This document shows, in pieces, positions 19,299-27,129 of a DNA stretch of 64,000 nt. Numbering within the stretch: the first letter of the stretch is position 1; every line of letters starts with the position of its first letter. Made by a program: the position numbers and the translations under genes. Under the pieces are notes generated by a model, which saw only the letters and a program-made list of their open reading frames with translations, ran no database searches and was not told the origin of the DNA. Source of the DNA: Candidatus Accumulibacter sp. 66-26. Lineage in GTDB: Bacteria; Pseudomonadota; Gammaproteobacteria; Burkholderiales; Rhodocyclaceae. The stretch covers positions 62,001 to 126,000 of the forward strand of contig MKUH01000019.1 of assembly GCA_001897745.1 (NCBI GenBank), read 5' to 3'.

Positions 19299-20152
19299 GC
19301 GGACCTCGTTGCGCGGAAGAAGAGCCCTTGGGGCCGGGTGAGCAGGGTCGCGATGAGCAGCGAGAAGGTCAGGATATCCACCCAGCTCGGCATGTAGGAG
19401 TAGCCGATGGCGCGTACCAGACCGATCAGCAGCGAGGCCGCGACGGCGCCGCGGATGTTGCCGAGGCCGCCGAGGATGACGACGATGAAGCAGTCGATGA
19501 TGGTGTTGGTGGCCATGCCCAGCTCGATCGGGAAGAGCGGCGCGGCGATCGCGCCGGCCAGGCCGGCCAGCCCGGAGCCGAGGGCGAACACGGCCATGCG
19601 CACCGACGCCACCGGCAGGCCGAGCAGGCGGACCATCTCGCCGTCGCTGCTGGCGGCGCGCACGAGCATGCCGAAGGTGCTCTTTTCGATGAGCAGGAAG
19701 AGGCCGCCGGAAACCAGCGCGCCGAAGCCGATGACGAACAGGCGGTAGACCGGGATGGTGCTGCCGAACATGTCCACCGTGCCGGCCAGCGCCGGCGGCA
19801 TGGTCGATTCCTGATAGCCGAGGCCCCAGACGACCTTGACGACTTCGCTGATGACCAGGATCACGCCGAAGGTCAGGATCAGCTGGTAGAAGTGCGGCCG
19901 GTCGTAGAGCGGGCGCAGAGCCAGGCGCTCAATCAGAGCGCCGGCCAGCGCCACCAGCACGGTGGCGCCGATCAAGCCGGCGACGAAGGAGCCGGTGTGG
20001 CGCCCGATGTCGAAGGCGATGTAGGCGCCGAGCATGTACAGCGCGCCGTGGGCGAAGTTGATCACGCCCAGCATGCCGAAGATGAGGGTCAGCCCCGAGG
20101 CGAGCAGGAACAGCAGCATCCCCAGGCTGAGCCCGATGATGAGGGTAGACAT
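19295..20152 (-). CDS. livH: branched-chain-amino-acid-type ABC transporter permease
   Basis: A 285-residue LivH-type permease, hydrophobic throughout. It shows GVINFAHGALYMLGAY near the N-terminus and GGLGNIRGAVAASLLIG near the C-terminus, both family hallmarks. It is separated from the binding-protein gene by 179 nt containing a strong hairpin, so expression may fall between the two. Confidence 0.92.
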   Translation of the reverse strand: MSTLIIGLSLGMLLFLLASGLTLIFGMLGVINFAHGALYMLGAYIAFDIGRHTGSFVAGLIGATVLVALAGALIERLALRPLYDRPHFYQLILTFGVILVISEVVKVVWGLGYQESTMPPALAGTVDMFGSTIPVYRLFVIGFGALVSGGLFLLIEKSTFGMLVRAASSDGEMVRLLGLPVASVRMAVFALGSGLAGLAGAIAAPLFPIELGMATNTIIDCFIVVILGGLGNIRGAVAASLLIGLVRAIGYSYMPSWVDILTFSLLIATLLTRPQGLFFRATRSA

Positions 20153-20183
20153 GAGTATCTCCGCAGAGGACGGGCGAGCGCCT

Positions 20184-20215
20184 CCCGGGAGGGCGGCCGG
20201 GCCGCCCCCGGGGGA
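20184..20215 (-). terminator. intercistronic hairpin between livK-like and livH-like genes
   Basis: GGGCGGC and GCCGCCC form a perfect 7-bp stem with a 3-nt loop (20191-20207), flanked by further complementary CCCGGG-type runs. No T-tract follows. A partial terminator or 3'-end stabiliser would give more binding protein than permease, as seen in many ABC import operons. Confidence 0.5.
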
Positions 20216-20331
20216 CTCCCTCCATCGGTATCGGTGGCCGGCACGCGCGGCGCCGGCGGGAAACCCGGCCCCGGGAGCGGCGCTCGGGCGCTAGGCCGGA
20301 GACGCCGCCCGCGGGCGGACGGGGTCAGCGC

Positions 20332-21525
20332 TCAGGGCTGACAGGGGTCGAAGACGGCGTTCGGCGGAAACACCTTGGCGATCTTCATGGTGTAGGCCGG
20401 CGCCGGCGCGACGCCCTTCTCGACCACGCCCCACAGGCCGTCCTGCATCGCCTGATGGTCGCAGGCGCGCATCGCCTTGCGTCCTTCCACCGAGTTCTCG
20501 CGGACGCTGTTCTCGAAGGCGGTCACCCACTTCTCCTTGTCCCAGGAGCCGGTCTGCTCGACCGTATCGAGCCACCAGGACATGCCGTCGTAGGCTTCGC
20601 CGGCGGCGCTGGAGGGCAGCTCGTTGTACTTCTTGCGGAAGGCTTCGACGAACTTGTGGTTGGCCGGATTATCGACGCTGAAGTGATAGCGCACGCCGGA
20701 ATAGACGCCGATGGACGCCGGCCCCACGCCCGCCGCCATGGTTTCGTCGGCGATCACCGGCCCGAATATCTTGCGCGTCTTGCCGAGATCCACCTGGCCG
20801 GCCTGCTTGACCATGGTCACGGCGTCGGAGCCGGTCATGAACAGCGCCACGCCGTCGGCGTTGGAACGGGCGATCTTGTCCACGATCGAGGAGTAGTCGC
20901 GGTTGCCCAGCGGCGCGAAGTCGGCGCCGACGATCTCGACGCCGGCCTTCTCCGCCTCGCGGCGGTACCACTCCCAGCTGTCGCGGGTGGCCTGATAGTC
21001 GGCGGTGACGCCGTAGATGCGCTTGAGCTTCTGCTCCTTGGTGAAGCTGAGCGCCATGCGCTGCTCCATGCCCAGCGTGTTCGAGGTGCGGAAGGTGTAG
21101 CGCGAACCGTGCGGCACGGTGATCTTGTCGTCGGCGGACATGGTCACCAGGTGGGGAATCTTGCGCTGCTTGGCGATGTTCATGATGGCGATGCTGGAGG
21201 CCGAACTGACCGCGCCGAAGATGACCTGCACGCCTTCGGAGATCAGCCGGGTGGTCTTCTGCACCGCCGGCTGGGGCTTCGTCTCGTCGTCCTCCCAGAT
21301 GACCTGGATCGGCTTGCCGAGAACCTTGCCGCCGCGCTGCTCGATGGCGACCTCGACGCCCTTGCGCATGTCCTCGCCGAAGATGCCGTAGGTGCCGGAC
21401 AGGGACACCACGCCGCCGATCTTGAACTTGTCCGGATCGGCCGCCTGGGCGCTGCCCGCGAACAGCAGGGAAACGGCCAATGCGCCCAGCAAGCGGCCCG
21501 GACGGGTCTTGATACGAGTAACCAT
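20332..21525 (-). CDS. periplasmic substrate-binding protein, Liv/urea/amide type
   Basis: A 397-residue binding protein. The signal peptide covers about residues 1-28 (hydrophobic LLGALAVSLLFAGSAQA). The type I periplasmic fold starts at FKIGGVVSLSGTYGIFGEDM and includes VIFGAVSSASSIA and YGVTADYQATRDSWEW. It captures the cargo for the livHMGF-like importer. A clear AGGAG ribosome site precedes the ATG. It is the first gene of an eight-gene unit ending with the FCD regulator. The substrate is unknown; the coupled thiolase and ligase suggest a carboxylic acid. Confidence 0.88.
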   Translation of the reverse strand: MVTRIKTRPGRLLGALAVSLLFAGSAQAADPDKFKIGGVVSLSGTYGIFGEDMRKGVEVAIEQRGGKVLGKPIQVIWEDDETKPQPAVQKTTRLISEGVQVIFGAVSSASSIAIMNIAKQRKIPHLVTMSADDKITVPHGSRYTFRTSNTLGMEQRMALSFTKEQKLKRIYGVTADYQATRDSWEWYRREAEKAGVEIVGADFAPLGNRDYSSIVDKIARSNADGVALFMTGSDAVTMVKQAGQVDLGKTRKIFGPVIADETMAAGVGPASIGVYSGVRYHFSVDNPANHKFVEAFRKKYNELPSSAAGEAYDGMSWWLDTVEQTGSWDKEKWVTAFENSVRENSVEGRKAMRACDHQAMQDGLWGVVEKGVAPAPAYTMKIAKVFPPNAVFDPCQP

Positions 21526-21557
21526 AATTGTCTCCTCTGTTTTTTAGGTATGCCACG

Positions 21558-21590
21558 CTGATATCTCAGTGAAGCTGTCTGATATATTAG
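21558..21590. promoter_or_regulatory. two 12-bp repeats, candidate FCD/GntR operators
   Basis: CTGATATCTCAG (21558-21569) and CTGATATATTAG (21579-21590) match at 10 of 12 positions, each shows CTGA/TCAG-like dyad symmetry, and they are exactly 21 bp apart, two helical turns. They lie 33-65 nt upstream of the binding-protein start, in the gap shared with the divergent M20 gene. Confidence 0.55.
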
Positions 21591-21808
21591 CGACGCTTTC
21601 CCGCATGCGCAACCAGTTTTACAAATAGGAATTCCGCGCGCCATCCCGGGCAAAAACGATGCCGCCGCGACGCGCCAAGCCCTTGAAACGGCTGGTTATA
21701 AAGAACGGACGGGAGCATTTCGATACGAAAGGAACTCCGGAGAGCGCTTGCCTGTCCTCCGACAAGGGAGTGAATGCCGTACCAACACAGATGTGCCGGA
21801 GGCGACTC

Positions 21809-23077
21809 ATGAATACGGCCTTATCCGATCCTTCGAGCACGCTTCTCGGGAGTCTTCCCGGCCTGCTGCCGACGCTCGAAGCGCTTTACAAGGATGTCCA
21901 TGCGCATCCGGAACTGTCGATGCAGGAGAAACGCACGGCGGGTCTGGCGGAGAAGCATCTCCGGGACAACGGGTACGAGGTGACCGCCGGTTTGGGCAGA
22001 ACGGGGGTCGTCGGTCTGTTGCGCAACGGCGAAGGCCCCACGGTCATGCTACGTGCCGACATGGATGCGCTCCCCGTCCGGGAAGCGAGCGGCGTCGATT
22101 ATGCGAGCACCGTCATGGCCACGGATGCCGCGGGAAATACCGTGCCGGTGGCGCATGCCTGCGGCCACGACATGCACGTGGCCTGGCTTGTGGGCGCGGC
22201 GTCGCTGTTCGCACAACGGCGCGATGCCTGGCGCGGTACGCTGATGGTGGTTTTCCAGCCGGGCGAAGAGACGGCGCAAGGCGCGCGGGCCATGATCGAC
22301 GACGGTCTGTTCACGCGCTTTCCCAAGCCCGATGTCGTGCTCGGCCAGCATGTCATGGTCGGCCCCGCGGGTACCGTCGCGGGCAGCGCCGGGCCAATCA
22401 CCTCCGCCGCCGACAGTCTGCAAATCCGCCTGTTCGGGCGCGGGGCGCATGGCTCGATGCCGCAAGCCAGCATCGATCCGATCGTCATGGCCGCGGCGAT
22501 CGTCCTGCGCCTGCAAACCGTCGTTTCCCGCGAAGTGGCCGCCACCGACGCCGCAGTGCTCACCGTCGGGGTATTGCAGGCAGGGACCAAGGAAAACGTG
22601 ATCCCGGACGAGGCCATCATCAAGCTGAACATCCGGACCTTCGACGAAGGGGTGCGCAAGCACGTGCTTGCGGCAATCGAACGGATCGTCAACGCCGAAG
22701 CGCAGGCTTCCGGCGCGCCGCGACCGCCCGAGATCACCTCGCTGGATCGCTATCCCCTCAACGTCAATGACAAACAGGCCAGCGACCGCATTGCGGAAGC
22801 CCTGCGCCGCCATTTCCCGCCCGACCGCGTCCGCCACACCGGACCGGCGCCGGCGAGCGAGGACTTCGGCTGCTTCGGGAGCGAATGGAACACGCCATCG
22901 GTATACTGGTTCGTCGGCGGGACCGACCCCGACACCTATGCAAAAGCCAAGGCGGCGGGACGGATCAACGACCTGCCGGTCAATCACAGCCCCTTTTTCG
23001 CCCCCGTCATCCATCCGACCCTGCAGACAGGCGTCGAAGCCATGGTCGCGGGCGCGCTGGCCTGGCTGGCCAAATGA
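21809..23077 (+). CDS. M20-family amidohydrolase (hippurate hydrolase/aminoacylase-like)
   Basis: A 422-residue metallohydrolase of the M20D group. The metal and catalytic motifs are present: VMLRADMDALPV, HACGHDMHVAWL and FQPGEETAQGARAMI with the catalytic Glu pair, plus a C-terminal HSPFFAPV segment. It is expected to cut an amide bond such as N-acyl or N-aroyl amino acids. The ATG at 21809 follows CCGGAGG at good spacing; the 50 residues open upstream do not look coding. It is divergent from the Liv/thiolase/ligase operon, so a link (amide cleavage releasing an acid that is then CoA-activated) is possible but unproven. Confidence 0.87.
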   Translation: MNTALSDPSSTLLGSLPGLLPTLEALYKDVHAHPELSMQEKRTAGLAEKHLRDNGYEVTAGLGRTGVVGLLRNGEGPTVMLRADMDALPVREASGVDYASTVMATDAAGNTVPVAHACGHDMHVAWLVGAASLFAQRRDAWRGTLMVVFQPGEETAQGARAMIDDGLFTRFPKPDVVLGQHVMVGPAGTVAGSAGPITSAADSLQIRLFGRGAHGSMPQASIDPIVMAAAIVLRLQTVVSREVAATDAAVLTVGVLQAGTKENVIPDEAIIKLNIRTFDEGVRKHVLAAIERIVNAEAQASGAPRPPEITSLDRYPLNVNDKQASDRIAEALRRHFPPDRVRHTGPAPASEDFGCFGSEWNTPSVYWFVGGTDPDTYAKAKAAGRINDLPVNHSPFFAPVIHPTLQTGVEAMVAGALAWLAK

Positions 23078-23120
23078 AGGACCGATCAAACGCTCCAACG
23101 CCCCGACAGGACGTTTTCCG

Positions 23121-23795
23121 ATGCCGCTGATCCCCGTTCTCGAACAGAAGGCGATTCACGAACTTCTGCTGGTTCTCGACCTGGCGGGCACCTTCGTCTT
23201 CGCGACCAGCGGCGCGATGCTGGGCGTCCGCCGCAATCTCGACATCTTCGGAATTCTGGTCCTGTCTTTCGCGGCATCGAGTGCGGGGGGAATCGCGCGC
23301 GACCTGTTGATCGGCGCCGTCCCGCCCGCCGCGATCCGCGACTGGCGTTACCTTGCGGTGGCCCTTGCCGCCGGCTTGCTGGCTTTTTTCTGGTCTTCGC
23401 TGTTCGTGCGCCTGCGCGCCGCGATACTGGTCTTCGATGCGGCGGGTCTTGCGCTCTTTGCCGTCGCCGGCACACAAAAGGCGCTGGCCTACGGACTGAA
23501 CCCGCTGATGGCAGCCCTGCTGGGCATGTTGACCGGCATCGGCGGAGGCATTGTGCGCGACCTGCTCGTCGCCCGGACGCCCGCTGTGCTTCGGACCGAC
23601 CTCTACGCCCTGGCAGCGCTCGCCGGCGCGGCGCTCGTCGTCATCGGACACGCACTGACCTTGCCGCCAATCCCGACCGCGATTGCCGGCGCCGCTGTCT
23701 GTTTCGGGCTTCGACTGATGGCGATCCGGCACGGCTGGAACCTGCCAGTCCCTCGGCCCCTCGAAAGCGGAGACGAGAGAAGCGAGCGTGATTGA
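23121..23795 (+). CDS. TRIC-type (UPF0126) membrane protein
   Basis: A 224-residue membrane protein with seven hydrophobic segments arranged as two similar halves. The glycine-rich repeats FAASSAGGIARDLLIG and GMLTGIGGGIVRDLLV are the signature of the bacterial TRIC/YadS family, some members of which form trimeric cation channels. It starts 43 nt after the M20 gene and is probably co-transcribed. Cargo unknown. Confidence 0.88.
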   Translation: MPLIPVLEQKAIHELLLVLDLAGTFVFATSGAMLGVRRNLDIFGILVLSFAASSAGGIARDLLIGAVPPAAIRDWRYLAVALAAGLLAFFWSSLFVRLRAAILVFDAAGLALFAVAGTQKALAYGLNPLMAALLGMLTGIGGGIVRDLLVARTPAVLRTDLYALAALAGAALVVIGHALTLPPIPTAIAGAAVCFGLRLMAIRHGWNLPVPRPLESGDERSERD

Positions 23796-23882
23796 CGGCC
23801 GCGGCACATCCGTAGTCAGCCGATGACGAACAGTCCGAGTCGTCAGGCCGAAGTTCGGCCAAACCGGCCGTCGATGCCGATG

Positions 23883-23924
23883 AATCAAGCGGTCGGTTTA
23901 GCCTCCCGACCGCAGCCCTTGATT
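23883..23924. terminator. hairpin after the TRIC gene
   Basis: GCGGTCGG (23889-23896) and CCGACCGC (23906-23913) form a perfect 8-bp stem with a 9-nt loop. Outer AATCAAG/CTTGATT arms (23883-23889, 23918-23924) extend the symmetry. The rest of the 209-nt gap shows no gene. Confidence 0.45.
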
Positions 23925-24004
23925 CCCCGAACAGAATCGCGGATAGCCAGACAATTCCGGCGGATTCGGCGTTCCACGAGTCGCGCAATGAGACAATCCG
24001 CGGC

Positions 24005-24670
24005 ATGGCATCCACTCCCTACCAGCCGCCCGCGCACCGAGGCCTTTCCCTGCTCTATCTCTCGGAGCAGCTACTCGTCGTCGACAAGCCCAGCGGCTTG
24101 CTGAGCGTACCGGGGCGCCACCCCGGCAAGGAGGACTGCCTGTCGCGCCGGGTACAGGCCGAGTTTCCCGACGCGATGATCGTTCATCGCCTGGACATGG
24201 GCACCTCGGGCATCGTCGTCATGGGGCGCGGAGCCAAGGCGCAGCGGGAGCTTAGCATCCAGTTCCAGGAGCGCAGGGTGCGCAAGCGCTACCAGGCCCT
24301 GGTCGATGGGCGCTGGACGGCTGCCGCAACAGGCGAGATCGCGTTGCCCATCGGCGTCGACGAGGCCAGTCACCCCAAACAGAAAGTCGATCACGCCACG
24401 AGCCGGCCGTGCCTGACCCGCTATTGCGTACTCGACAACGGCGCCGTACCTGCGGTTTCGCGCATCGAGCTCGAGCCCGTCACCGGACGTTCGCACCAGT
24501 TGCGGGTTCACATGGAAGCGATGGGGCATCCCATCCTCGGCGACGACTTCTACGGCACGCCGGCATCCTGCGCCAAGGCAGAGCGCCTGATGCTGCACGC
24601 CTGCCTGCTCGAATTCGACCATCCTGAAACGGGCGCGCTGCTGCGCATCGAATGCCCGCCGCCTTTCTGA
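24005..24670 (+). CDS. RluA-family 23S/tRNA pseudouridine synthase
   Basis: A 221-residue single-domain pseudouridine synthase. The catalytic motif is IVHRLDMGTSGIVV, preceded by LLVVDKPSGLLSVPG and followed by the family C-terminal motif TGRSHQLRVHM. No S4 domain is present, so it resembles RluA or TruC rather than RluC/RluD. It modifies uridine in rRNA or tRNA. The exact target cannot be assigned by eye. Confidence 0.88.
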   Translation: MASTPYQPPAHRGLSLLYLSEQLLVVDKPSGLLSVPGRHPGKEDCLSRRVQAEFPDAMIVHRLDMGTSGIVVMGRGAKAQRELSIQFQERRVRKRYQALVDGRWTAAATGEIALPIGVDEASHPKQKVDHATSRPCLTRYCVLDNGAVPAVSRIELEPVTGRSHQLRVHMEAMGHPILGDDFYGTPASCAKAERLMLHACLLEFDHPETGALLRIECPPPF

Positions 24671-24671
24671 T

Positions 24672-24691
24672 CGTTGCCAACCGTGGCAACG
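24672..24691. terminator. hairpin immediately after the pseudouridine synthase
   Basis: CGTTGCCA and TGGCAACG are perfect 8-bp arms with a 4-nt loop, starting 2 nt past the stop codon. No T-run. Downstream, the sequence to 24,912 falls in GC content and shows no gene. Confidence 0.45.
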
Positions 24692-24912
24692 TTGGCTTTC
24701 GGAACGCCTGCTTTCCTGAGCAATAAACGACGGGACCCGGCCATAACCGGTTTCTCAAAATTACGCTCCACAGCAGGCGCTCGCCCTTACCTGTCCCCTG
24801 TTTCCTGGGACTTTCGTAGTTGTAGTAAATTTCGATGGAGCACGTCAGTTCGCGACCTGGCGCAACTCCGCTGTCAAGTAGCCTTAATCTCGCGGGTGAG
24901 GTAAGCAAACGC

Positions 24913-25464
24913 ATGAAAACTCAGTACTACACCGCTTCAAGCGTTGATGGGTTTATCGCCACCGAAGATGACTCGTTGGAGTGGCTGTTTCCACTTGGCG
25001 ATCTGAATGACTCAAGCTATCCAAGTTTCATTGCCGAGGTGGGCGCGCTGGCGATGGGGTCGTCCACCTACGAATGGATGCTCCGCAACGCTGACAAGGT
25101 TGCAGCAGAAACCGGGGCATCTTGGCCGTACACCCAGCCTGCCTGGGTGTTCAGCAGTCGCCAGCTCCCAGCAGTTGAAAGTTCCGACGTCAGGTTCGTT
25201 AAAGGCGATGTGCGCGAGGTTCACAGAGAGATGTGCTTGGCCGCCGGGGCAAAGAATATCTGGATTGTGGGAGGCGGAGACTTGGCGGGGCAGTTCCATG
25301 ATGCAGGTCTTCTGGATGAACTCATCATCCAGATTGGCTCCGTTACCCTGGGCAGAGGCAAGCCAGTCTTTCCGCGCCGGGTCTTAAGTCCAACCCTGCG
25401 CCTTGTTTCAGTTCGCCAGATGGGCGTTGGCATGGCTGAATTGCGATACGAGGTTGAAAAATAG
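24913..25464 (+). CDS. dihydrofolate-reductase-like (RibD C-terminal domain) protein
   Basis: A 183-residue protein of the RibD-C/DHFR fold. The N-terminus YYTASSVDGFIATEDDSLEW is the typical beta-strand plus loop, later come LAMGSSTYEWML and the nucleotide-site motif IWIVGGGDLAGQFHDAGLLDEL, and LGRGKPVFP near the end. It probably is an NAD(P)H-dependent reductase of unknown substrate; true folate reduction is not implied. Base composition and codon use are much less GC-biased than in all neighbours, and the flanking 250 nt on each side share this, so recent acquisition is likely. Confidence 0.85.
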   Translation: MKTQYYTASSVDGFIATEDDSLEWLFPLGDLNDSSYPSFIAEVGALAMGSSTYEWMLRNADKVAAETGASWPYTQPAWVFSSRQLPAVESSDVRFVKGDVREVHREMCLAAGAKNIWIVGGGDLAGQFHDAGLLDELIIQIGSVTLGRGKPVFPRRVLSPTLRLVSVRQMGVGMAELRYEVEK

Positions 25465-25741
25465 CACCGCCCAACGAACAGCCTGGTTTAAACGGCGAAA
25501 GGCTGCTTCCAGCCGGAAGCTAGTTCCGCTTCGGGCACGATGTCGACGTAGCTAGTCTGTGAAAGCAGTCGTTCAACTCCTCGAGTTACCCATGGCTGGT
25601 CTGCATTCGGAACCGGCCATTTTTCATAGAGAGGTCTCCGTCGGCTTTGCCCGAGAAGCAGAAGCTCCATAAACGCAAAGCCCGGCAAAAACCGGGCTTT
25701 GTTCATTCATCGCCTGACAGACTCCATTGTTTCCGATCGCG
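25465..25741. other. low-GC intergenic region after the DHFR-like gene
   Basis: No convincing gene is present. A small hairpin (GCTTCC-AGCC-GGAAGC, 25505-25520) lies near the start and a strong terminator near the end. A 72-codon frame on the minus strand spans the terminator and is judged spurious. Composition resembles the DHFR-like gene rather than the flanking chromosome. Confidence 0.5.
25677..25700. terminator. rho-independent terminator, likely bidirectional
   Basis: AAAGCCCGG and CCGGGCTTT are perfect 9-bp arms around a 6-nt loop, with a short T-run on either strand. It can end amtB transcription from the right and DHFR-like transcription from the left. Confidence 0.85.
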
Positions 25742-26944
25742 CTACCAGTTCGGCTCCCGCTCCGGCGTCGCCGTGATCTTGTGGATCGAGAGGTCGGCGC
25801 CGTTGTATTCCTCTTCCTGATCGAGGCGCAGGCCGACGGCTTTCTTGAGCAGGCCGTAGACGCAGCCGCCGCCGACCAGCGCGACGACGATGGCGAGCAA
25901 GGTCATCAGCAGTTGCGGCATGAAGGCGACGCCGCCGAGGCCGCCGAGCGCCTTCTGTCCGAAGATGCCGGCAGCGATGCCGCCCCAGGCGCCGCACAGG
26001 CCGTGCAGCGGCCAGACGCCGAGCACGTCGTCGATCTTCCAGCGGTTCTGCGTGAGCGTGAACATGGTGACGAAGAGGCCGCCGGCGACGCCGCCGACGA
26101 CCAGCGCGCCGATCGGGTGCATCAGGTCGGAGCCGGCGCAGATGGCGACGAGACCGGCGAGCGGGCCGTTGTGCACGAAACCGGGGTCGTTCTTGCCGAG
26201 CACCAGCGCGACGAGCGTGCCGCCGACCATGGCCATCAGGGAGTTGAGGGCGACCAGGCCGGAAACCTTGTCCACCGTCTGCGCGCTCATCACGTTGAAG
26301 CCGAACCAGCCGACGGTGAGGATCCACGCGCCGAGCGCGAGGAAGGGGATAGACGACGGCGGATGCGCCGAAAGGCGTCCCTCCTTGGTGTAGCGGCCGT
26401 GCCGCGCGCCGAGCAGGAGCACGGCGGGCAGCGCGATCCAGCCGCCCATGGCATGCACGACGATGGAGCCGGCGAAGTCGTGGAACTCCTCGCCGAAGCT
26501 CGCCTTCAGCCAGGCCTGCACGCCGAAGGCCTGATTCCAGGCGATGCCCTCGAAGAAGGGATAGACGAAGCCTACGATCAGGAAGGTCGCGGCGAGCTGC
26601 GGGTTGAAGCGCGCGCGCTCGGCGATGCCGCCCGAGATGATGGCCGGGATGGCGGCGGCGAAGGTGAGCAGGAAGAAGAACTTGGTCAGCTCGTAGCCGT
26701 TGTGCGCGGCCAGCGTTTCGGCGCCGGAGAAGAAATGCACGCCGTAGGCGATGCCGTAGCCGACGAAGAAGTAGGCGATCGTCGACACGCCGAAGTCGGT
26801 GAGGATCTTGACCAGGGCATTGACCTGGTTCTTCTTGCGGACGGTACCGAGTTCGAGAAAGGCGAAGCCCGCATGCATGGCCAGCACCATGATGGCGCCG
26901 AGCAGGATGAAGAGAACGTCGTTACCGGTTTTGAGCGCTTCCAT
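25742..26944 (-). CDS. amtB: ammonium transporter
   Basis: A 400-residue Amt-family channel with about eleven transmembrane helices. The conserved pore histidines are seen in FAGSIVVHAMGGW and GVWPLHGLCGAWGG, and the vestibule motif FAFLELGTVRKKN is near the N-terminus. The annotated start gives no cleavable signal peptide, unlike some Amt proteins. A strong AGGAGG precedes the ATG. No glnK lies next to it, which is unusual. A sigma-54 promoter and NtrC-type sites upstream predict induction by nitrogen limitation. Confidence 0.95.
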   Translation of the reverse strand: MEALKTGNDVLFILLGAIMVLAMHAGFAFLELGTVRKKNQVNALVKILTDFGVSTIAYFFVGYGIAYGVHFFSGAETLAAHNGYELTKFFFLLTFAAAIPAIISGGIAERARFNPQLAATFLIVGFVYPFFEGIAWNQAFGVQAWLKASFGEEFHDFAGSIVVHAMGGWIALPAVLLLGARHGRYTKEGRLSAHPPSSIPFLALGAWILTVGWFGFNVMSAQTVDKVSGLVALNSLMAMVGGTLVALVLGKNDPGFVHNGPLAGLVAICAGSDLMHPIGALVVGGVAGGLFVTMFTLTQNRWKIDDVLGVWPLHGLCGAWGGIAAGIFGQKALGGLGGVAFMPQLLMTLLAIVVALVGGGCVYGLLKKAVGLRLDQEEEYNGADLSIHKITATPEREPNW

Positions 26945-26976
26945 GATGCCTCCTGATATTCGTACAGGAGGCCAAC

Positions 26977-26992
26977 AGCAAGAAGCATTCCA
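26977..26992 (-). promoter_or_regulatory. candidate sigma-54 promoter of amtB
   Basis: On the minus strand TGGAATGCTTCTTGCT fits the -24/-12 pattern TGG-N10-TTGCW with correct spacing. The expected transcription start lies about 20 nt before the amtB ATG. Confidence 0.75.
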
Positions 26993-27055
26993 TTCGCAAG
27001 GCGGGTGCGCGTCCCTGCAAGTTCAATGACTTGCCGCAGGCATCGGGAAGCGCAG

Positions 27056-27070
27056 GCACCGCAACGGTGC
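27056..27070. promoter_or_regulatory. NtrC-type binding site upstream of amtB
   Basis: GCACC-GCAAC-GGTGC is a perfect match to the NtrC dyad GCACC-N5-GGTGC. It is 64 bp upstream of the sigma-54 -24 box. Confidence 0.8.
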
Positions 27071-27085
27071 ATTCCGGCGGCGCAC

Positions 27086-27100
27086 GCCCCATCGTGGGGC
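27086..27100. promoter_or_regulatory. second, degenerate NtrC-type site upstream of amtB
   Basis: GCCCC-ATCGT-GGGGC is a perfect dyad with the NtrC spacing and one symmetric change per half-site. It starts 30 bp from the first site, so two dimers could sit side by side on the same face of the DNA. Confidence 0.55.
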
Positions 27101-27129
27101 CGTACGCGCACCACGGCGCGGCGCCCCGC

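Noticed and set aside
21659..21808. 50-residue N-terminal extension of the M20 amidohydrolase
   Set aside because: Sequence is unlike the family, whereas the ATG at 21809 has a proper GGAGG.
25465..25600. Integron attC site after the DHFR-like gene
   Set aside because: GCCCAAC fits one core end, but no GTTRRRY partner is found in the following 130 nt and no integrase or cassette array is present.
25488..25706. 72-codon frame on the minus strand
   Set aside because: It contains the rho-independent terminator and has no ribosome site or recognisable domain.
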